Source of the DNA: Colwellia psychrerythraea
Lineage (GTDB): Bacteria; Pseudomonadota; Gammaproteobacteria; Enterobacterales; Alteromonadaceae
Assembly (NCBI RefSeq): GCF_000764225.1
Contig: NZ_JQED01000005.1
Location: 248,001-312,000 of the forward strand
Length of the DNA stretch: 64,000 nt
Reading direction: 5' to 3'
Positions 26,404 to 36,331 of the stretch are shown piece after piece. Under the pieces are notes generated by a model that saw nothing but the letters and a program-made list of their open reading frames with translations, ran no database searches and was not told the origin of the DNA. Both the position numbers and the translations under genes were made by a program. The first letter of the stretch is position 1; each line of letters opens with the position of its first letter.

Positions 26404-27294
26404 CTATAATTTCTCTACGCGATATCCTTTAGCTTTCAATAACGTTAAAACGCTTTTATCGCCAGCTAGATGCGCGACACCTACTAAGACAAACTCTTTA
26501 TCTGTACTTTGACCATTGTCAGCAAACATACGCTCAATATGTGGTATCCAAGTGCGGTTTCTATCTGTTAGTAATTTTTTAAAGGTTTTTGGATCATCCT
26601 TCATAGGCTTAATAGCTAACTTCATAAGTTGCTTATCGTCACCTGCCCGCCATGCTTTAAGTAAACCGGTAAACATTGCTTTGAAGTCTTTCATCTGCTC
26701 AAGGTTTGATTTGATGAAATGTTCCTCATCGCCAATGCCCATATCAGCAATCATATTCATTTGAAATTCAGCACTTTCCAAATAGGCGATAGATTTCTTG
26801 TCCCTATTAGCTTGGTTACTATAGAAAACATCAACACCTTCCCCCGATAACTGTGCTTTTTGCGCTTCTAATAACGCTAGCATGGTAACCAAAAATCCCG
26901 GTTTAAAATGCTCAAACATTGCCATATCTACACCTAAACTCGAAACATAATCGTTGAGTTGTTGTTGCGTTTTTGTCGTTAAAAAACCGCTAATTGTTTT
27001 ACCGTTAGCATATGTCATTTGTCGCATCATATTCATTTGAAAATCAGCATCACTGGCATCAGCTAATTTAGCCTCTAATACGATGCTATCGCTTTCTTTA
27101 TAAGCTTGTTGAAACTCTTCAGGTAATGGGAATTCTGACGGTGGTAAAATATGTACTGTGCCACCAATAAAAATATGGTCATTGCCTTTACTCACTTTCC
27201 AGACGGAGGATTGCGCTTGCGCTGTTAATGACACAACACTCATTGCAAGAAGTGATGCCCCAATAAATAGCTGCTTGTATGTACTTTTAATCAT
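26404..27294 (-). CDS. TraB/GumN family protein, exported
   Basis: 296 residues with a signal peptide ending near AQAQ (residue 28). The TraB/GumN (TIKI-type) signature is visible: VWKVSKGNDHIFIGGTVHILP near residue 31-51 with the GxxH element, LEAKL near 72, and VLVGVAHLAGDKSVLTLLKAKGYRV at the C-terminal end. The family is related to metal-dependent proteases, but bacterial function is largely unknown. Monocistronic, convergent with nosL. Confidence 0.88.
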   Translation of the reverse strand: MIKSTYKQLFIGASLLAMSVVSLTAQAQSSVWKVSKGNDHIFIGGTVHILPPSEFPLPEEFQQAYKESDSIVLEAKLADASDADFQMNMMRQMTYANGKTISGFLTTKTQQQLNDYVSSLGVDMAMFEHFKPGFLVTMLALLEAQKAQLSGEGVDVFYSNQANRDKKSIAYLESAEFQMNMIADMGIGDEEHFIKSNLEQMKDFKAMFTGLLKAWRAGDDKQLMKLAIKPMKDDPKTFKKLLTDRNRTWIPHIERMFADNGQSTDKEFVLVGVAHLAGDKSVLTLLKAKGYRVEKL

Positions 27295-27445
27295 TAAATA
27301 TCCTTATCTGTATTGTAAAAAGTGACTTAAGGTCAAAAAGCGATGAAATCATATAATTTTGTTAGTTTCCCTGTTCAAACCTCAAGCCAATTGTTAGGCT
27401 AGTATTTTATTTTTACTGTATTTATTACTCTGTGTTGACTAACTG

Positions 27446-28003
27446 ATGGTATTGACATTGCCGATTAAATTATTGCTACTTTGCCTAATTATATTCACTG
27501 TATCTGGTTGTAGCTCAATGAACAACCCTGTCATTTATCATACTGCTTTTGATTTTTCTAAGGTAAAAACCTATAGTTTTTACCTTAATGATTCTGACTT
27601 TTTTGATAGTCAAAGCCTAAGTTATGCACAACGAAACCGTATTGAAATCGCAATAGAAAAAAGCCTAAACGCGCAGAAATTTGAATATAGCAACCTAAAC
27701 GATGCAGATATTATAGTCACTTATTACTTAGTTAAGGGTAAACGCCAAGATTACCAAAATTACAATAAAGTCGTCTTATTTTGTCCTCACTGCTTAAAAG
27801 CGAATACTTGGCAACAAGATAATAACGAGTGGGCCATATATCCTGGTGGTTTGATTATTGACTTAGTTGATCCTAAACGTCATCGTTCCGTATGGCGCAG
27901 TATCTATCCGCTAGATTTCGAAGCAAAAGATAACAGCACGACACAAAATGAAAAAACAATGGAAGCGGTGAATACTATGCTGACTCAATACCCGAGGAAT
28001 TAA
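27446..28003 (+). CDS. DUF4136-type lipoprotein
   Basis: 185 residues. Lipobox TVSGCSS near residue 22 predicts an acylated envelope protein. FDFSKVKTYSFY and, near the C terminus, GGLIIDLVDPKRHRSVWR match the DUF4136 pattern. Function unknown. The ATG has no strong ribosome-binding site. Confidence 0.8.
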   Translation: MVLTLPIKLLLLCLIIFTVSGCSSMNNPVIYHTAFDFSKVKTYSFYLNDSDFFDSQSLSYAQRNRIEIAIEKSLNAQKFEYSNLNDADIIVTYYLVKGKRQDYQNYNKVVLFCPHCLKANTWQQDNNEWAIYPGGLIIDLVDPKRHRSVWRSIYPLDFEAKDNSTTQNEKTMEAVNTMLTQYPRN

Positions 28004-28103
28004 AATAAGTCAGAAAATATTTATTTATCACAAGCTCTATTCAAGTCGCTTATAGCAACTTATAATGCTTCCATTAATATTACATAAGATATAGTACTCC
28101 TCT

Positions 28104-28427
28104 ATGAACTACCCAGATGACGAAACAGGCCAAGTGTTAGCCGAAATGCACCAAGCAGGTATAAACTTGAGCCAACCACATGATGTGGTATTTTTCCATT
28201 TGTTCGAAAAAGAAAGCCAAGCACAAGCGATGGTTGATCATATAAAAGAGCACTTACCCCAAATAAAATGTCACTTACATCCAGATGAAACACCTAATGT
28301 TTGGGATGTAGACTGCACCATTGCTATGGTACCATCGCACGAAGCTATTATTACCCAAGAACAAGCTTTTGATAAAATTGTTACTCAATTTAATGGTTAC
28401 ACTGATGGCTGGGGGATTGAAGCTTAA
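28104..28427 (+). CDS. RraB-family protein (regulator of ribonuclease E type)
   Basis: 107 residues, cytoplasmic. The short alpha/beta fold opens with DDETGQVLAEMHQAGIN, contains DVDCTIAMVPS, and ends with the family hallmark YTDGWGIE. RraB proteins bind RNase E and lower its activity. This copy lacks the long acidic tail of E. coli RraB, so it is a family member rather than a proven orthologue. plsC follows after 22 bases. Confidence 0.75.
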   Translation: MNYPDDETGQVLAEMHQAGINLSQPHDVVFFHLFEKESQAQAMVDHIKEHLPQIKCHLHPDETPNVWDVDCTIAMVPSHEAIITQEQAFDKIVTQFNGYTDGWGIEA

Positions 28428-28449
28428 GTAAAGCTTCTGAAGATTATTC

Positions 28450-29106
28450 ATGTTTGCCTTCTATTTTAAAAAATACAAAATGTATGTTGCGATTGCAGCT
28501 CAGTCTGTTGCTTTATCTTTATGTGAACACCACGGAATACGTTTTAATCGCTTTCGTCGACTTTTTACTTCGCTGATTATGCGTAGTGTTGGTGCCCAGG
28601 TAAATCTGACTGGAACGATTGACGCTGATACCGATATTTTAATTATTAATCATCAAAGTATGTTTGATATATTCTGTCTTGAAGAGATAGTAGGTAATGA
28701 TATACGTTTTATTGGCCGAACAGGTATCATGGATAAGTGGCCCGTTTCTAGTATCGTCGATAGAGTAGGTCACATTACCGTTGATCAAAAAGACAATCGT
28801 GCCATTATCAAATTACTAAAAGATGTAAAAGTTTGCAAAGGTAAAAAAGTCATTATTTTTCCTGAAGGAACACGTTCACAATCAGGAAAAATTGAACCCT
28901 TTGAAGCAGGAGCAAAATTACTGGTTGAAAAGCTTAAACTAAAAGCTCAGCCCGTTGTTATTAAAAACATCTTAGATATTTATAATGAATCAAGCAAAAC
29001 AGCGACTTCGGGTACCATTAAAATAGAAGTATTACCCGCAGTAACCACTACAGACAATTGGTACAATGATATTCAACAGCAAATGAATAAAGCCTTTGAG
29101 CAATAG
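28450..29106 (+). CDS. 1-acyl-sn-glycerol-3-phosphate acyltransferase (PlsC-type)
   Basis: 218 residues. It transfers an acyl chain to lysophosphatidic acid in phospholipid synthesis at the inner membrane. The catalytic NHQSMFD (H-x4-D) lies near residue 66-72, and the substrate motif FPEGTRSQSG near 137-146. It is close in size to PlsC; substrate could also be a lysolipid in a salvage path. It is probably cotranscribed with the RraB-family gene. Confidence 0.88.
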   Translation: MFAFYFKKYKMYVAIAAQSVALSLCEHHGIRFNRFRRLFTSLIMRSVGAQVNLTGTIDADTDILIINHQSMFDIFCLEEIVGNDIRFIGRTGIMDKWPVSSIVDRVGHITVDQKDNRAIIKLLKDVKVCKGKKVIIFPEGTRSQSGKIEPFEAGAKLLVEKLKLKAQPVVIKNILDIYNESSKTATSGTIKIEVLPAVTTTDNWYNDIQQQMNKAFEQ

Positions 29107-29250
29107 CATTAAAACACTGACTAATTTGTCGTCAGATCCTCTAATTGCGGCAATATGTCACATCACGTTATAGTTTGTAACTGATAAAATCTCGGCACCT
29201 TTTTAGCTCGTGACAACAACGAGTTACTTTACTTAGCTTGGTGCTTTTCC

Positions 29251-31914
29251 ATGAAAAAATCCCTCTTATTTACCGCCATGTTGATGGCATTTCACAGTGC
29301 GTATGCTCATGCAAATGTGCAAGACACTAATGCAGCTGAAGAAATTGAAAAAATTTCTATCACTGGCTCTCATATTAAAAGGGCAGATTTTGAAACAGCC
29401 AGCCCAATTAGCGTAATCACGGCCGAACAAATAGCACTAACAGGCATAGTGAATGTTGAAGACTTATTACAACGTATGCCTTTTTCAGCAGGTGTTGCTG
29501 GTAATGCTACAAATGCTTACTGGACCAGTGGCGGTTATGGTACCGCCCAAGTCAATTTACGTGGCATGGGTATAAAACGTACGCTGGTCTTACTTAACGG
29601 TAGACGTATGGTTAATGGCGGCACGGGTGCAAATAGCTCGGTCGATCTAAACACTATTCCCACAGGACTAATTGAGCGCATCGATATTTTAAAAGATGGT
29701 GCATCTGCTATATACGGTGCAGATGCTGTCGCTGGTGTAGTTAACATTATTACCAAGAGTGAACTTGAAGGTGCTACGTTTACCGCAAAAGCCGGTGCTT
29801 CAGATGAAGGTGACGGTGAGCATCAAGAACTAACTTTAAACATTGGCTCATCATTTGAGCGTGGTAATTTTGTTTTTAGTGCGAACTACGTAAATACCGA
29901 AGCAGTTAGACAATCAGATAGAATCGATTGTGCTAAGTCTGAAACTGTGAACGATGATGGTACCAGCCAATTAGCTTGTTTTGGTAGCTCGTCTACCGAG
30001 GGCGGACGTGCTTTGCTCGCTGATGGTCAAAGTGTGCAATTTAACCAAAACCCTCAAGGTGATGGGAATAGTTATGAAACTTATGATAGTAACAAGCACG
30101 GTTTTACATGGATCCCCTACTTAAATGCTGTCAGTCCGAGTAAACGAATTAACTTAGCAACAACGCTTAATTATCAATTAACAGAGCAAATTAATTTATT
30201 TACCGAAGCCATGTATAGTAATCGTCAATCTGAGCAGATTGTTACCCCTCGAAGCATCGGCGGTATTCTGGTTTCAAAAGATTTTATTTATAATCCAACA
30301 GGACAAGATCTAGAGTTAACAAAGCGCCGTAATACTGAGTTGGGCGCACCTTTCTTTTTTCAGGAAACTCATACTACACGCCTAGTTTTAGGGCTAAACG
30401 GTGAATTCAATAACGACTGGCACTGGGATATGGCGTATAACTATAGCCGCAACACTGGGAATGATGGCTGGACCTTCGATTTAGATAAACAAAGAGCAAG
30501 TCAAACACTTGATGAAAACCTTTGTAGCCCGGATGTGGGCGCGAGTATTCCTTGTGGTGATTGGTTTGGCGTTGATGAGTTAAGCCCCGAAGTCATTGAT
30601 TACGTTAAGTACCGTCGCGAAGGTAATGGAGGTAATGAACTTAAATCATTTACCTTAAATGTTACCGGTGACATCACTCAACTGCCCGCGGGTACCCTTG
30701 CCTTTGCCGCAGGACTTGAAAGTAGATATGAAAGTGGCTGGCGTAACCCAGACTCAACCGTATTACGCAATGGTGGTGAAGATAGCATTAATGGCCATTA
30801 TGACGTCAATGAAGTCTACGCTGAATTTTCGCTTCCTTTACTCGCGGATTTACCCTTTGTTAAATCACTTAATGCTGAAATAGCCACTCGATATGCTGAT
30901 TACAGCACCTTTGGAGATAAAACGACCTACAAAGTTGGCTTAACTTGGCAAATTGTCGATAGCTTAATGCTTCGTGGTGTGAAATCGACGGCCTTTAGAG
31001 TACCTATGTTAACCGAACAGTTTGGTGGCACTAATTCTGAAAACCTTCGCACGATTGACCCCTGTGAAAATGCCAGCGGAGACATCGCTACCAATTGTTT
31101 AGCAGATGGCGTTCCCGTTGATTTTGTACAAGATGGCACTACGGTTTTAACCGCTGTCGGTGGTAATCCAGAAGTAGAGCCTGAGTCTGCAGACACCTTT
31201 ACTTTGGGTCTTGTATGGCAAGCTAGTTTTATTGAAGGTTTATCAGCAACGATAGATTATTTCGATATAGAAGTTGAAGAAGCTATCACCTCAGTCAATG
31301 GCTCTGATGTGCTTAAGCTTTGTTATACCGACCCTGATGCTTACAGTGATTATTGTAATAGTTTTGAACGCCATAGTGTTAGTAAGCAAGTAACGTCACT
31401 TAATCAACGCCCCGTCAATGCAGCATGGGAAAAAGTAAGCGGCATTGATTTCAATATGCAATACCAAGGATCATTATTCAATTTAACAACCAAGGTAGAT
31501 TTAGAAGCGACTCATTTACTTAATCATGAGAATAAACCATTACCAGGACAAGCTACTCATGAATTATTAGGTCTTATCACTGAAGATCAAGGCAGTTATA
31601 CTGAGTGGCGCGCTAATTTAGGCTTTACCGTACAGGCAGAGAATTGGGGAACTTACTATGCCATTCGCTACATTGGCACCGCGGATGATGTTAACGGTGG
31701 CGGCCCTATTGGCAGCTCGGTGCCCAGTATTTTTTATCATGACATTCAAGGCAATTATTATTTAACTGATGATGTCAGTCTCTCTGCAGGTATCGATAAT
31801 ATCTTTGATAAAAAGGCCCCCTTCTTAACTTCCTGGAATGATGCAAATACTGATGTAATGACCTACGACTTACATGGCCGACGCGGTTATGTGAAGGTCA
31901 GTGTTAGCTTTTAG
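29251..31914 (+). CDS. TonB-dependent outer-membrane receptor
   Basis: 887 residues. A signal peptide ends near YAHA (residue 20). A TonB-box-like segment (EKISITGSHIKR) and plug domain follow (TASPISVITAEQIALTG; VNLRGMGIKRTLVLLNGRR; YGADAVAGVVNIITK). The C-terminal 22-stranded barrel ends in an aromatic strand (YVKVSVSF). The RRM/GxxxKRT plug style is common in Alteromonadales receptors for plant or algal polymers, peptides or siderophores. Ligand cannot be assigned, and no enzyme cluster is adjacent. Confidence 0.93.
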   Translation: MKKSLLFTAMLMAFHSAYAHANVQDTNAAEEIEKISITGSHIKRADFETASPISVITAEQIALTGIVNVEDLLQRMPFSAGVAGNATNAYWTSGGYGTAQVNLRGMGIKRTLVLLNGRRMVNGGTGANSSVDLNTIPTGLIERIDILKDGASAIYGADAVAGVVNIITKSELEGATFTAKAGASDEGDGEHQELTLNIGSSFERGNFVFSANYVNTEAVRQSDRIDCAKSETVNDDGTSQLACFGSSSTEGGRALLADGQSVQFNQNPQGDGNSYETYDSNKHGFTWIPYLNAVSPSKRINLATTLNYQLTEQINLFTEAMYSNRQSEQIVTPRSIGGILVSKDFIYNPTGQDLELTKRRNTELGAPFFFQETHTTRLVLGLNGEFNNDWHWDMAYNYSRNTGNDGWTFDLDKQRASQTLDENLCSPDVGASIPCGDWFGVDELSPEVIDYVKYRREGNGGNELKSFTLNVTGDITQLPAGTLAFAAGLESRYESGWRNPDSTVLRNGGEDSINGHYDVNEVYAEFSLPLLADLPFVKSLNAEIATRYADYSTFGDKTTYKVGLTWQIVDSLMLRGVKSTAFRVPMLTEQFGGTNSENLRTIDPCENASGDIATNCLADGVPVDFVQDGTTVLTAVGGNPEVEPESADTFTLGLVWQASFIEGLSATIDYFDIEVEEAITSVNGSDVLKLCYTDPDAYSDYCNSFERHSVSKQVTSLNQRPVNAAWEKVSGIDFNMQYQGSLFNLTTKVDLEATHLLNHENKPLPGQATHELLGLITEDQGSYTEWRANLGFTVQAENWGTYYAIRYIGTADDVNGGGPIGSSVPSIFYHDIQGNYYLTDDVSLSAGIDNIFDKKAPFLTSWNDANTDVMTYDLHGRRGYVKVSVSF

Positions 31915-31943
31915 TTAACTAAACAGCGCAATAGACTATGAAA

Positions 31944-31974
31944 AAAGCCAGTACTGCTTGAAGGTACTGGCTTT
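31944..31974 (+). terminator. Terminator after the TonB receptor gene
   Basis: AAAGCCAGTAC (31944-31954) pairs perfectly with GTACTGGCTTT (31964-31974). T-rich DNA follows on both strands, so it can also serve the convergent gene at 32027. Confidence 0.8.
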
Positions 31975-32026
31975 GATATTTTTTAATGTACTGCAGAATT
32001 ACCAGATGTCTAGTTAAGGGCGTGAT

Positions 32027-32680
32027 TTATTTTCTCTTTGCTGACTTATCTTTTTCTTTTTTTGGTTTTTCAACAATATGAAAAGCAGGTAATGAAACGT
32101 GCCAATAAATAGCTGCTAAGCGCAGAGTCAACGCAGCAGAGATCGAAACTGTCATCGCCTGAGTATCACTCCAATTTAGACCACGTAATAAAATAAATAA
32201 ACTGCCCCCTAACATGGCCGCCAGCGCATAAATTTCTTCGCGTAAAATCATCGGGATTACATTACATAAAACATCACGAATCATACCGCCAGCAATCCCT
32301 GTAATCGTTCCTAAGACAACAGCCACAGGAATTGGTGCGCCTAAGTACAGTGCTTTTTGCGTACCTAAAACAGCAAATAAAGCTAAACCTAAAGCATCAG
32401 CAATTAGTAAGAAACGTTTTGGAATACGTTTAGGTTGTCTTATCAGCACTATAGTGAGTATTGCAGTCATTAAAATGACATAAAGATAGTAGGGCTTTTC
32501 CACCCAAAAAACGGGGGTTTGTAAAATAACATCACGAATGGTACCACCACCTACAGCAGTCACTGAGGCCAGCACGACAACACCAAAGGGATCAAGCTGA
32601 TAGCGACCAGCCATCAGTGCACCTGATAAGGCAAAAACGATAACACCGAAAATATCTAAATAAAATAATAAGTCATTCAT
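32027..32680 (-). CDS. TRIC-type (UPF0126/YicG-like) membrane protein
   Basis: 217 residues with about seven hydrophobic helices. Two copies of the UPF0126 repeat are visible: GVVVLASVTAVGGGTIRDVIL near residue 33-53 and VVLGTITGIAGGMIRDVLC near 120-138. Prokaryotic TRIC homologues form trimeric cation channels. The C terminus is a highly basic tail (KPKKEKDKSAKRK). Confidence 0.88.
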   Translation of the reverse strand: MNDLLFYLDIFGVIVFALSGALMAGRYQLDPFGVVVLASVTAVGGGTIRDVILQTPVFWVEKPYYLYVILMTAILTIVLIRQPKRIPKRFLLIADALGLALFAVLGTQKALYLGAPIPVAVVLGTITGIAGGMIRDVLCNVIPMILREEIYALAAMLGGSLFILLRGLNWSDTQAMTVSISAALTLRLAAIYWHVSLPAFHIVEKPKKEKDKSAKRK

Positions 32681-32770
32681 ATATATTCAAGTTACCTCAA
32701 GATGCAGAATTTAACTGAAACTAGCAACTCACATCTTGAAGTATCATCGGTATAAAGTCCAATTGAGGGA

Positions 32771-33736
32771 TTAGCTTTGCATGGTTAACTGCCAGATCAG
32801 AGCTAGCAGCACGAGTAAAATTAAACTGCTAATGATACAAAAACTCACCTTACGGTTTGCTTTGATTATATCCCTTGGCTCAGGTTGTTTACCAAGATCG
32901 TTAAACGCAGCTTTACGTAATTTCTCCCCTTGATACATAGCCACTCCGCCAAGCCTCACTGCAAGCGTAAAAGCATGTGCAGCAATATAAAAATCATTAT
33001 TTAGTTTAAAAATATGGTCTCGTGTTAAACGCCAAAACAATAAACTTCCCTGCCCTAACGAACTCAATAATATCAATACTGCCATTAACCGGCTTGGTAA
33101 CCATTGAATAAGCTGGGTAAACAACTGACTATAAAAGCCAAAGTCTTTATATTGCTGTAACTTGGTGTTCCAACAATAATGCATTTCTAACATTAATCGA
33201 TAGCTAAGCGCGGTTAAGGGGCCAAAAATAAGAAAGAGGAAGCTAACGACATAAATTTGCTGCAAGCTGCGAAGTATCTGCATTTCGATAGCAGCTTTAC
33301 TTAATCCTACCTGTGAGAGTTGCTCGGTTTCTCGTAACAGAAGTGGTTTGAGGGTTTGTTTTGCTAGGTAATTTTGTTTCGCGACTAGAGCTTGTGCAAT
33401 ACCTACATTTATTTGTCCTAGATTTAAACTGCCGAGAGCAAGGTAAAGTAATAGTCCCTGCCAGACATAATCAACAGCAACAAAGTCAGCGAATAACCAG
33501 AGGATGATCACTATTGGAACCAGTGTGATTAATAATGCTAACAGACCTGCAATGGTTTGGTGCTGTGCACTATTTTTACTGTTATTAACCTTATGAGCCA
33601 ACTGAACACAGTAAAATTGAAAAAAACGTAATGGCTCATGTGCAATAAAATGGCTAACTAACGACTTAATGAGCAGCACTATCACGAGAATCAACACATG
33701 ATAGCTAAAAGGCGTTAACTCGGTGAGTACTGTCAT
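32771..33736 (-). CDS. CobD/CbiB-like membrane protein
   Basis: 321 residues, mostly hydrophobic. The overall layout and segments such as SFYIAAHAFTLAVRLGG (actual NDFYIAAHAFTLAVRLGG near residue 246) and MYQGEKLRKAAFNDLG resemble the adenosylcobinamide-phosphate synthase family. No other cobalamin gene is nearby and several family motifs look relaxed, so the enzymatic role is doubtful. It lies downstream of mtnN on the same strand with a 31-base gap. Confidence 0.65.
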   Translation of the reverse strand: MTVLTELTPFSYHVLILVIVLLIKSLVSHFIAHEPLRFFQFYCVQLAHKVNNSKNSAQHQTIAGLLALLITLVPIVIILWLFADFVAVDYVWQGLLLYLALGSLNLGQINVGIAQALVAKQNYLAKQTLKPLLLRETEQLSQVGLSKAAIEMQILRSLQQIYVVSFLFLIFGPLTALSYRLMLEMHYCWNTKLQQYKDFGFYSQLFTQLIQWLPSRLMAVLILLSSLGQGSLLFWRLTRDHIFKLNNDFYIAAHAFTLAVRLGGVAMYQGEKLRKAAFNDLGKQPEPRDIIKANRKVSFCIISSLILLVLLALIWQLTMQS

Positions 33737-33767
33737 TAATTGTCCGTTCCCTATTCTGACAAGTTAC

Positions 33768-34499
33768 TTAGCTTGCGCTAAGTTCTTTTCCCTTAAGTTG
33801 GCCTAACATATTTAAAACAAGTTGCGATGAATTGACCGCTGCTGTTTCAAGGTACTCTTCGAAGGTATGCGGTGATTCTTTACCAGCAATATCTGAAAGT
33901 GAACGTATTACAACAAAAGGAGTTTTTAACTGTAAACATGCTTGCGCTATCGCAGCACCTTCCATTTCAACTGCAGCCATTGTAGGAAAATTAGCACGTG
34001 CTTTGGCAACATCCTCTTCTTTGGTCATGAAGGTATCCCCTGTAGTAATCAATCCTACTACAGCTTTAATATTTTCCCCAGCGGATTGGCTGAGTTGTTC
34101 AATACCTTTTTTCGCTGCTGCTACTAAATCACTGTGTGGCATAAATGCCGCAGGATTAGCGGGTAATTGACCTACTTCATAGCCAAATGCTGTAAGGTCA
34201 ACATCGTGATAGCGAACTTCTGAGCTCACAACAATATCACCTACTGTCAATGTCTTATCAAAACCTCCAGCAGAGCCAGTATTTACAACATAATCTACAT
34301 GGAAACGGTCAATTAGTATTGCGGTTGCTAATGCCGCAGCCACTTTACCAATGCCTGATTGGACAATAACAACCTCACTACCATCTAATTGGCCTTGATA
34401 AAAAGTGTAACCTGCATGCTCTGTGCTTTTGGCATCAATTAATTTTTCTTTTAAAATGGCAACTTCTGGCTCCATTGCGCCAATAATTCCTGCTTTCAT
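33768..34499 (-). CDS. mtnN: 5'-methylthioadenosine/S-adenosylhomocysteine nucleosidase
   Basis: 243 residues. It splits MTA and SAH to adenine plus the thioribose product, and so supports methionine salvage, SAM balance and autoinducer-2 chemistry. The N terminus MKAGIIGAMEPEVAIL, the nucleoside pocket NTGSAGGFD near residue 76, and the catalytic region AAVEMEGAAIAQAC near 174 with VIRSLSDIAG are all typical. Confidence 0.96.
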   Translation of the reverse strand: MKAGIIGAMEPEVAILKEKLIDAKSTEHAGYTFYQGQLDGSEVVIVQSGIGKVAAALATAILIDRFHVDYVVNTGSAGGFDKTLTVGDIVVSSEVRYHDVDLTAFGYEVGQLPANPAAFMPHSDLVAAAKKGIEQLSQSAGENIKAVVGLITTGDTFMTKEEDVAKARANFPTMAAVEMEGAAIAQACLQLKTPFVVIRSLSDIAGKESPHTFEEYLETAAVNSSQLVLNMLGQLKGKELSAS

Positions 34500-34583
34500 G
34501 TTAATTCCTAACTGTTTAATTTAATTCTGTTCGAGTAAATAAAGATAATAACTTATTTCATAATGGCAAATAGACACGCTGTT

Positions 34584-35333
34584 TTATGCATATTCCTGCA
34601 GACCGAAGAAAATAAGGTTATCAATAAATTGAATATTTTCTACCGCCAAAATATTTTCCGTAGTCTGTGCTAACAATAACGTTGTTAACGCCTTACCATC
34701 GCCACCGGTTAAAATAATTCGATTAATATCACCTAACTGCTGTGCTTGCGCAATGGCTTGTTCAACCATGCCCAGTGTTGCTGCCCAACACGCATTATTG
34801 ACATTATCCGTAGTGTTAGCGCCAAATGATAAGCTAGGTGTTGTCTTGTTTTTTGCATGAACCAAAGTGCTATGGCTTAAAATACTGCTAAATAATGCGT
34901 TAATACCTGCCAATATCCAACCGCCTTGATGCTGTCCATTAGCCGCTAATAAATCAACAGTGGTCGCAGTGCCAGCATCTATTATTAAGACATTTTCATC
35001 TGGGTAAAGGTGCATAACTCCTAATAACGCCAACCAGCGGTCAATACCTAAGCTCGTTGGTTCTTGATATGCTGAAATTAACCTGTTTTTTTGCTGTTCA
35101 CTGTGCACTTGTTTAAAACTGATTTTTTGTCTTTTGCACCAAGCCATAAGCTCGTCAGTTAACGACGAGTGAGCTACATTAGCAACTATGATCTGGCTAG
35201 CTTGGCTGAAATATTTGACAAAATAAGCTTCAGAAAACTCGTCATTATTAAGCTGTGTAGTCGCTGACAACTCACCACTAATGAGGTGCACATATTTTGT
35301 TCGGCTGTTACCGATATCAATTAAAAGAATCAT
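34584..35333 (-). CDS. coaX: Type III pantothenate kinase
   Basis: 249 residues. It phosphorylates pantothenate, the first step of coenzyme A synthesis. The ASKHA-fold phosphate loop is [13 protein letters not shown] at the N terminus. LGIDRWLALLG near residue 95 and IIDAGTATTVDLL near 117 are family motifs, followed by GGWILAGIN near 136. The start overlaps the birA stop by four bases (coupled). Confidence 0.95.
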   Translation of the reverse strand: MILLIDIGNSRTKYVHLISGELSATTQLNNDEFSEAYFVKYFSQASQIIVANVAHSSLTDELMAWCKRQKISFKQVHSEQQKNRLISAYQEPTSLGIDRWLALLGVMHLYPDENVLIIDAGTATTVDLLAANGQHQGGWILAGINALFSSILSHSTLVHAKNKTTPSLSFGANTTDNVNNACWAATLGMVEQAIAQAQQLGDINRIILTGGDGKALTTLLLAQTTENILAVENIQFIDNLIFFGLQEYA

Positions 35334-36331
35334 TCGTCCATCCTGAGACTAACTTCACCACCGTAGACAGGTTTAACCTGTCCATCCACTTCTAACAACA
35401 AAGCACCTTGATTATTAACTCCTCGACATATGCCGTGAGTTATTCGCTCGCCAGTAATTAATTTTACCCGCTTATTTAAAAAAGCATCATGCGCATGCCA
35501 CTCTTCTAACATAGGTGCTAAACCCACTTGCTGATGTTGCTGTAATCGCTGTCTTAAACAACCAATCAATTGCGCACTGAGTCCATTTCTATCGATTTTT
35601 ACCTTACTGTGTGATTGTAAATCAGTCCATTTTTGTTCAATTAACTTACCTGCTTCTACTGGCATATGTAGATTTAAACCAATGCCAATAACGCAGTGGC
35701 TCGGCTCTAACGCCTGTCCTTCAAGATCAATCAAGATACCCGCCAGCTTTACGCCATCCAGATAAATATCATTAGGCCACTTGAGCTGTACTTGTACATT
35801 GCTATGGGCTTTTACGGCATCACTAACCGCCAATGCCGTCACTAAGCTTAAACCCATTGCCGCAGATAATCCTTGTTCTAAATACCAATACATAGACAAG
35901 TAAATTTGTGAGCCAAAAGGTGAGATCCACTGTCGACCTCGTCGGCCTCTTCCTGCACTTTGGTACTCTGCTAAGCAAACCTGTCCTGATGTGACTTGAT
36001 TAGGTAAACGCCTCATTAAATAATCGTTAGTAGAGTCAATTAAGCTATGTACTTCAATTAAGGGCAAATCGTTTTGCTTCATAGTCTGCTTGTTTGTTTC
36101 AAGCGCAAGTAAACTAATAATTTTGTCTTTCTCTAACAAATGCAGAGGATGCGCTAATTTGTAGCCCTTGCCAGTGACACTGTATATATCTAGGCCTATT
36201 TCAGTTAGCACTTTAATATGCTTAGCGACAGCCGTTCTGCTGATACCTAAATCTTCACCGAGTAGTTGTCCTGATACAAACGTTCCTGAGGCTAAAGACT
36301 TAATTAAATGCTCTTTAACGGCTTTAGTCAT
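35330..36331 (-). CDS. birA: Bifunctional biotin ligase / biotin operon repressor
   Basis: 333 residues. The N-terminal helix-turn-helix ([18 protein letters not shown], residues about 24-41) allows repression of biotin genes. The ligase domain has the biotinyl-AMP loop GRGRRGRQW near residue 129 and [17 protein letters not shown] near 184. It activates biotin and attaches it to acetyl-CoA carboxylase. It overlaps coaX (4 bases) and murB (8 bases), forming the murB-birA-coaX unit. Confidence 0.96.
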   Translation of the reverse strand: MTKAVKEHLIKSLASGTFVSGQLLGEDLGISRTAVAKHIKVLTEIGLDIYSVTGKGYKLAHPLHLLEKDKIISLLALETNKQTMKQNDLPLIEVHSLIDSTNDYLMRRLPNQVTSGQVCLAEYQSAGRGRRGRQWISPFGSQIYLSMYWYLEQGLSAAMGLSLVTALAVSDAVKAHSNVQVQLKWPNDIYLDGVKLAGILIDLEGQALEPSHCVIGIGLNLHMPVEAGKLIEQKWTDLQSHSKVKIDRNGLSAQLIGCLRQRLQQHQQVGLAPMLEEWHAHDAFLNKRVKLITGERITHGICRGVNNQGALLLEVDGQVKPVYGGEVSLRMDE

